From Verrucomicrobiota bacterium (GTDB lineage: Bacteria > Verrucomicrobiota > Verrucomicrobiia > Opitutales > Opitutaceae), in the NCBI GenBank assembly GCA_023446865.1, contig JAEXPL010000330.1, positions 1-8,298 on the forward strand: a stretch of 8,298 nt of DNA, read 5' to 3'. The translations under genes and the position numbers were made by a program. This document shows positions 5,482 through 8,298 of this stretch, one piece after another; position 1 is the first letter of the stretch, and the number at the start of each line of letters is the position of its first letter. Under the pieces are notes generated by a model. The model saw nothing but the letters and a program-made list of their open reading frames with translations, had not been told where the DNA came from and ran no database searches.

Positions 5482-5937
5482 ATGACCAACCAACTCACTC
5501 GTCTTCCCGCAGCCCTCGAACGCCACCTGGTCTCCAGCCGCCGCGCCGGTTTGGCCGGGGTCGGCCGCTTCATCGAACAGGGCGCCGCGCTCGTCGACGC
5601 CGAGGCGCTCGCGATGCTCCGCGAACAACGTCTCCCGTTGCAGCTGCGCATTGCCGCCCTCGGCGACTCCGAACGGCTGCGCGGCCGGCTGGAGTTGCTC
5701 GCGGCGGTCTTCGACGAGGCCGCCGCTGGCGCGCCGATCGCGCCGCAGGCCCTGCGCGAGATCGCGTTCGCGCTGCTCTACTTCATGCGCAACGCCGATC
5801 GGATTCCGGACTCCGTGCCGCAGGTCGGTTTGCTCGACGACGCCGTCGTCGCCCAGTTCGTCCTGCAACGCCAGGCGGCGGCCGTCGGCGTGTGGGCACG
5901 GCGCCGCGGTTGGGCGCTGCCGGCCGAGGCGGCCTGA
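5482..5937 (+). CDS. YkvA/DUF1232 domain protein
   Basis: The 151-residue protein has a charged, helical N-terminal part (about 1-90) and a C-terminal DUF1232 core at about 96-128. The core contains ALLYFMRNADRIPDSVPQVG followed by LLDDAVV, matching the family pattern aLlYf..p.D.IPD.ipg.GllDDa.v with D106, IPD (108-110) and DD (119-120) intact. The biochemical role of DUF1232/YkvA is not established; members are small and often membrane-associated, and the hydrophobic stretch 93-101 fits that weakly. It follows terC by 36 bp on the same strand and is probably co-transcribed. The leader (CCCAACTACCC before the ATG) is again pyrimidine-rich without a Shine-Dalgarno. The stop is followed after 40 bp by a strong hairpin. 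Confidence 0.8.
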   Translation: MTNQLTRLPAALERHLVSSRRAGLAGVGRFIEQGAALVDAEALAMLREQRLPLQLRIAALGDSERLRGRLELLAAVFDEAAAGAPIAPQALREIAFALLYFMRNADRIPDSVPQVGLLDDAVVAQFVLQRQAAAVGVWARRRGWALPAEAA

Positions 5938-5977
5938 GTCGCCGTGCGTCTCGGATCCCCGCCCACGCCATCACTCG

Positions 5978-6011
5978 GCCCGCCCTCCGGCTTCCCGCCG
6001 GTCGGGCGGGC
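5978..6011 (+). terminator. GC-rich hairpin after the YkvA gene
   Basis: GCCCGCCC (5978-5985) pairs with GGGCGGGC (6004-6011), and CCGGC (5987-5991) pairs with GCCGG (5997-6001) inside it. This gives 13 bp with a small internal loop and a 5-nt TTCCC loop. No T-run follows. It likely ends or attenuates the nhaR-divergent transcription unit. It also sits immediately before the ATG of the small ORF at 6012, where it could hide that start. Confidence 0.5.
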
Positions 6012-6146
6012 ATGATGACGGAGATCGAGAGCTGCAGGTGCTGCTGCCACGCAGCCGAGCATGAGCCGAGCTTCTACCGCTGTCATTTGGCCCCGGTGAC
6101 GATTGCCTCGCGGGACCTCCTGTACCCATTCTCCCCTCGCGCATGA
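6012..6146 (+). CDS. Possible Cys-rich 44-residue small protein or leader peptide upstream of tspO
   Basis: This ORF runs from ATGATG to a TGA that overlaps the tspO start as ATGA (ATG at 6143, TGA at 6144-6146). The peptide contains SCRCCCH (7-13) and a further Cys in FYRCH (21-25), giving five Cys and two nearby His. About 82% of its codons end in G or C, compatible with coding here but also with GC-rich spacer. For: the exact stop-start overlap with tspO, mirrored by the ATGA junction at the tspO 3' end. Against: no family recognised, short length, and a hairpin abutting the start. If real it could be a metal- or redox-binding peptide or a translational coupler for tspO. Confidence 0.3.
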   Translation: MMTEIESCRCCCHAAEHEPSFYRCHLAPVTIASRDLLYPFSPRA

Positions 6147-6634
6147 ACCGCAACGAACCTTCCGTCTCTCCTCGTCCGGCCTGGCCGGGCTTGGCGCTCT
6201 GGTTGCTCGCCTGTTTCGCCGCGCCGGCCCTGTCCGCGTGGGCGCGGCCCGACGCTTGGTATGCCGCGCTCGCGAAGCCGTCCTGGAACCCTCCGAGTTG
6301 GATCTTCGGTCCGGTCTGGACGACGCTCTACATCCTCATGGGCTGCGCGGCTTGGCTGGTGTGGCGGCGCGGCGGCTGGCGGGCGCAGCGACGGCCGCTC
6401 GGCTGGTTTGTCGCCCAGCTCGCGCTCAACGCCCTGTGGACGCCGCTCTTCTTTGGCCTCCACCGGATCGATCTCGCCCTGGCGGAGATCCTCGTGCTCT
6501 GGGTGGCCCTTGTCGCGACCATCGCCGCCTTCGCGCGCACGAGCCGCGTCGCCGCGTGGCTGCTCGCGCCCTACCTCGCCTGGGTCTCGTTCGCGTCCTT
6601 CCTCACCTTCACTCTCTGGAAACTCAACTCATGA
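6143..6634 (+). CDS. tspO: TspO/MBR family tryptophan-rich sensory protein
   Basis: The 163-residue membrane protein shows the five-helix TspO pattern: TM1 about 15-33, TM2 about 56-75, TM3 about 87-105, TM4 about 110-130 and TM5 about 135-157. The conserved segments are all present: KPSWNPPSWIFGPVWTTLY (45-63), QLALNALWTPLFFGLH (92-107) and PYLAWVSFASFLTFTLWKLN (143-162). Bacterial TspO proteins bind porphyrins and related tetrapyrroles and act in stress and light or oxygen signalling; the aromatic residues forming the binding pocket are retained. The N-terminus is about 10 residues longer than the shortest homologues. The start overlaps the stop of a small upstream ORF, and its own stop overlaps the next gene's ATG (ATGA at 6631-6634), so translation of tspO and the outer-membrane gene is probably coupled. 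Confidence 0.93.
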   Translation: MNRNEPSVSPRPAWPGLALWLLACFAAPALSAWARPDAWYAALAKPSWNPPSWIFGPVWTTLYILMGCAAWLVWRRGGWRAQRRPLGWFVAQLALNALWTPLFFGLHRIDLALAEILVLWVALVATIAAFARTSRVAAWLLAPYLAWVSFASFLTFTLWKLNS

Positions 6635-7527
6635 ACACTCCGCTTCGTCGCACTGTCCCGTTCCTCCTCATGTCGCTCGGCCTCGGCGGCACCGCCGCCT
6701 TTGCCCAGCCGGCTGATCGAGGCGCCGGCTTCGAATTGTCTGCCCGCTACAGTCACACCGCCGACTCCGCTCTCGACGGCGCCGGTCCGGCGGCTGATGT
6801 CGGCGTGGATTCCTACAGCCTTGGCCTGCGTGCCCGAGCCCCGCTCGGCGAACGCACCCAGCTGCTGTACGGACTCGAGTGGACGCGGCACGAGTTGGAC
6901 CTCGCGGGCACGACATGGCTGCCCGAAACCCTGAAGTCACTCGCCGCCCCGGTGGGAGTGTCTCACTCCTTCGAAGACAAGTGGCGGTTGCTCGTCACGA
7001 TGACGCCCCGCATCGCCGGCGCGGATGGCACTCTGTCCTCGGCCCGGTTCGATCTGCCGGTGTTGGCGCTAGCCAGCTACAAGACGAGTCCTGAGCTCAC
7101 CTGGAGCTTTGGTCTGCGCTACGGCCCGCGCTCGGACATTGCGGTGTTGCCGATCGCGGGAGTCGTGTGGCAGTTCGCCCCAGAGTGGGAACTCAAAGTC
7201 GCGTGGCCGGAGTCGGGTGTGAGTTGGCGCGCAACCGAGCAACTCATGCTGCGGGCTGTTGTGACGATCAACGGCGGCGACTATCGCCTCGGCCACGATC
7301 CACGTGCGACTGCTGAACAGGTCGGCCCGTCGCTGGCGGACACCTGGCTCGAGTACCGCGAGATCCGCGCTGGCTTCGCCGTCGAGTACGCCTTCAGTCG
7401 GGCGTTGAGCCTGCGGGCGGATGTTGGCCAGGTGGTCAGTCAGAAATTCGAGTACGTCGACCGCGACCTGAAGTGGAGCGGCGAGAGCCCGGTCTACTTC
7501 GGGTTCAGCGTGGTCGGTCGGTTCTGA
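6631..7527 (+). CDS. DUF6268-like outer-membrane beta-barrel protein
   Basis: The 298-residue protein begins with a signal peptide (about 1-25: basic MNTPLRR, hydrophobic FLLMSLGLGGTAA, AFA before a cut at about 25/26). It continues as alternating polar/hydrophobic strands rich in aromatics and ends in Phe (VVGRF), the usual last residue of outer-membrane barrels. The block LTWSFGLRYG...LPIAGVVWQF...WELKVAWPESGVSW (156-199), with LP..G..W and a following 'PE' turn, fits the DUF6268 family pattern as I know it. Function is unknown; a pore or structural barrel is likely. The start is the ATG in ATGA overlapping the tspO stop; the frame is open further upstream but only as a shadow of tspO. Coupling to tspO suggests a shared role at the envelope, possibly in uptake or release of a tetrapyrrole-type ligand, which is inference. 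Confidence 0.75.
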   Translation: MNTPLRRTVPFLLMSLGLGGTAAFAQPADRGAGFELSARYSHTADSALDGAGPAADVGVDSYSLGLRARAPLGERTQLLYGLEWTRHELDLAGTTWLPETLKSLAAPVGVSHSFEDKWRLLVTMTPRIAGADGTLSSARFDLPVLALASYKTSPELTWSFGLRYGPRSDIAVLPIAGVVWQFAPEWELKVAWPESGVSWRATEQLMLRAVVTINGGDYRLGHDPRATAEQVGPSLADTWLEYREIRAGFAVEYAFSRALSLRADVGQVVSQKFEYVDRDLKWSGESPVYFGFSVVGRF

Positions 7528-7547
7528 TTCACGGAGGGCGCGGACAG

Positions 7548-7589
7548 CCCGAGCGCTTGCGATCGCCCGAGCGGCCCGCAAGCGCCGGG
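7548..7589. terminator. Putative bidirectional terminator between convergent genes
   Basis: GCGCTTGCG (7553-7561) pairs perfectly with CGCAAGCGC (7577-7585). An outer CCC/GGG (7548-7550 with 7587-7589) and an inner GCC/GGC (7565-7567 with 7573-7575) extend the stem. It sits 20 bp after the stop of the plus-strand outer-membrane gene and 6 bp beyond the stop of the minus-strand gene, the expected place for a shared terminator. There is no T-run on either side. Confidence 0.55.
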
Positions 7590-7595
7590 ACCTGG

Positions 7596-8072
7596 TCAGC
7601 GTTGCCGTGGCGTTTCGCCGCGGTGGCTGTCGGCGAGCGGGGATGGCGTCGCGGCACCGTCCGGCTGCGGGGGGCGGGCGGCGGTGTCGGCTTCGAGGTC
7701 GAACTCGACGCCGGCGCGGCGCAGCTCCGCCTCGAGCGGCTGCACGAACAACGCATCCAGATGGTCGAGGCGGAAGGTGACATCGAGCGCGTTGGTGTCG
7801 CGGAGGTAGGCCACAGCGTCGGCGAGTTCCATGAGTTCCTCGTCGCTGAAATGCTCCTCGACCACGGACTGGCTGCCCTCGAGTGCGGAGAGCGAAGCCC
7901 AGAAGCGTTCCTCGGCGGCATCGGGCTGGCGCAGTTGCACGAGCCCGCGGAGGCGGGCGCGGCGCACGCGCTCGGCGAGGTGCCGCAGCGTGAGGAAAGC
8001 CTGGGCCAGGTTGGCCAGCCGGGCTTGTTGGAGAATGGCGCGATGGGAGTCGAGAAGCTTGGAGATTTTCAT
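7596..8072 (-). CDS. Hypothetical protein, mostly helical, unknown function
   Basis: The 158-residue product starts MKISKLLDSHRAILQQARLA, is predominantly helical to about residue 125 (RLANLAQAFLTLRHLAERVRRARLRGL; ERFWASLSALEGSQSVVEEHFSDEELMELADAVAYL; LDHLDALFVQPLEAELRRAGVEFD) and ends in a Pro/Arg-rich, probably disordered tail. There is no signal peptide, membrane segment or enzyme motif. I do not recognise a family. The start at 8072 is preferred because it opens with a natural helix start behind a pyrimidine-rich leader (CTCCTCCC), like other genes here. The frame continues upstream to ATGs at 8108, which has a purine-rich GGGGGAAA before it, and 8156, so the N-terminus is uncertain. It is convergent with the outer-membrane gene. 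Sustained amphipathic character argues that it is real. Confidence 0.65.
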   Translation of the reverse strand: MKISKLLDSHRAILQQARLANLAQAFLTLRHLAERVRRARLRGLVQLRQPDAAEERFWASLSALEGSQSVVEEHFSDEELMELADAVAYLRDTNALDVTFRLDHLDALFVQPLEAELRRAGVEFDLEADTAARPPQPDGAATPSPLADSHRGETPRQR

Positions 8073-8152
8073 GGGAGGAGAATTCCGCACTGGTTGACCT
8101 GCACTCATGGTTTCCCCCGGTGGACCGTGGTGCGCTGCGCGAGCGAAGCGGA

Positions 8153-8168
8153 TCACGTGACCCCGGGG
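8153..8168. promoter_or_regulatory. Two adjacent 8-bp palindromes upstream of the minus-strand gene
   Basis: TCACGTGA (8153-8160) is followed without a gap by CCCCGGGG (8161-8168), each a perfect palindrome. They lie 81-96 bp upstream of the start at 8072 and could be operator half-sites for that gene or for something beyond the right edge. In GC-rich DNA the second may arise by chance. Confidence 0.2.
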
Positions 8169-8298
8169 CCTGCTTTGGCGTCGGCGGTCGAACCTCGGTG
8201 CGCGGGAGAAGGGCGCGCTCTGCGGATGCAGTTGCGAGGCACGGACGCTGACGCCGCGATGCTGACACCTGATCGATTCAGTCTTCTGGCAACGACCT

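Noticed and set aside
8226..8298. Possible start of a plus-strand gene open to the right edge (ATG at 8226 or 8259)
   Set aside because: Only 24 codons are visible, with no recognisable motif and no convincing initiation signal; this could be chance.
1..8298. CRISPR arrays, tRNA or rRNA genes
   Set aside because: I looked for regularly spaced direct repeats and for tRNA/rRNA signatures and found none. The repeats at 1645 and 1875 are a single pair, not an array.

Overview
The window is GC-rich chromosomal DNA. It most resembles a Verrucomicrobium of the Opitutaceae type. The reasons are the ArgB/ArgD sequence style, a DUF6268-type outer-membrane barrel (so a diderm), start codons with no Shine-Dalgarno sequence behind short pyrimidine-rich leaders, and GC-rich intergenic hairpins and repeats. 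The assignment is inferred from style; no database was searched.

Left part (1-2890, minus strand): the first codons of a probable IS630-type transposase run off the left edge (72 to 1). Next come two arginine-biosynthesis genes read leftward, argB (N-acetylglutamate kinase, 2890-2009) and then argD (acetylornithine aminotransferase, 1546-314). The 462 bp between them are packed with repeats: a 14-bp tandem duplication touching the argD start, a 22-bp direct repeat bracketing a 208-bp segment with a perfect 10-bp hairpin, a 54-bp bipartite inverted repeat, and a terminator-like stem that contains the argB stop codon.

Middle (3101-5937): a LysR-type regulator closely resembling NhaR (3997-3101, minus) diverges from a plus-strand series. 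That series is a short HPF/RaiA-like ribosome-associated protein, a TerC/Alx-family membrane protein, and a YkvA/DUF1232 protein, with 31- and 36-bp gaps. The divergent intergenic region carries a T-N11-A dyad (TTAGG-N5-CCTAA), the textbook form of a LysR operator. In E. coli, NhaR responds to sodium and Alx to alkaline pH and manganese, so this may be an ion/alkali-stress locus whose regulator sits beside its targets.

Right part (5938-8298): a strong hairpin is followed by a 44-codon cysteine-rich ORF, tspO, and a DUF6268-like outer-membrane protein. tspO overlaps the gene after it by ATGA, and also the small ORF before it if that ORF is real. A convergent minus-strand gene of unknown function (8072-7596) faces this cluster across a GC-rich bidirectional hairpin. 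The last 226 bp hold two adjacent 8-bp palindromes and no gene I can support.

The strongest leads are the NhaR/HPF/TerC/YkvA locus with its predicted operator, the Cys-rich small ORF coupled to tspO, and the layered repeats between argB and argD.
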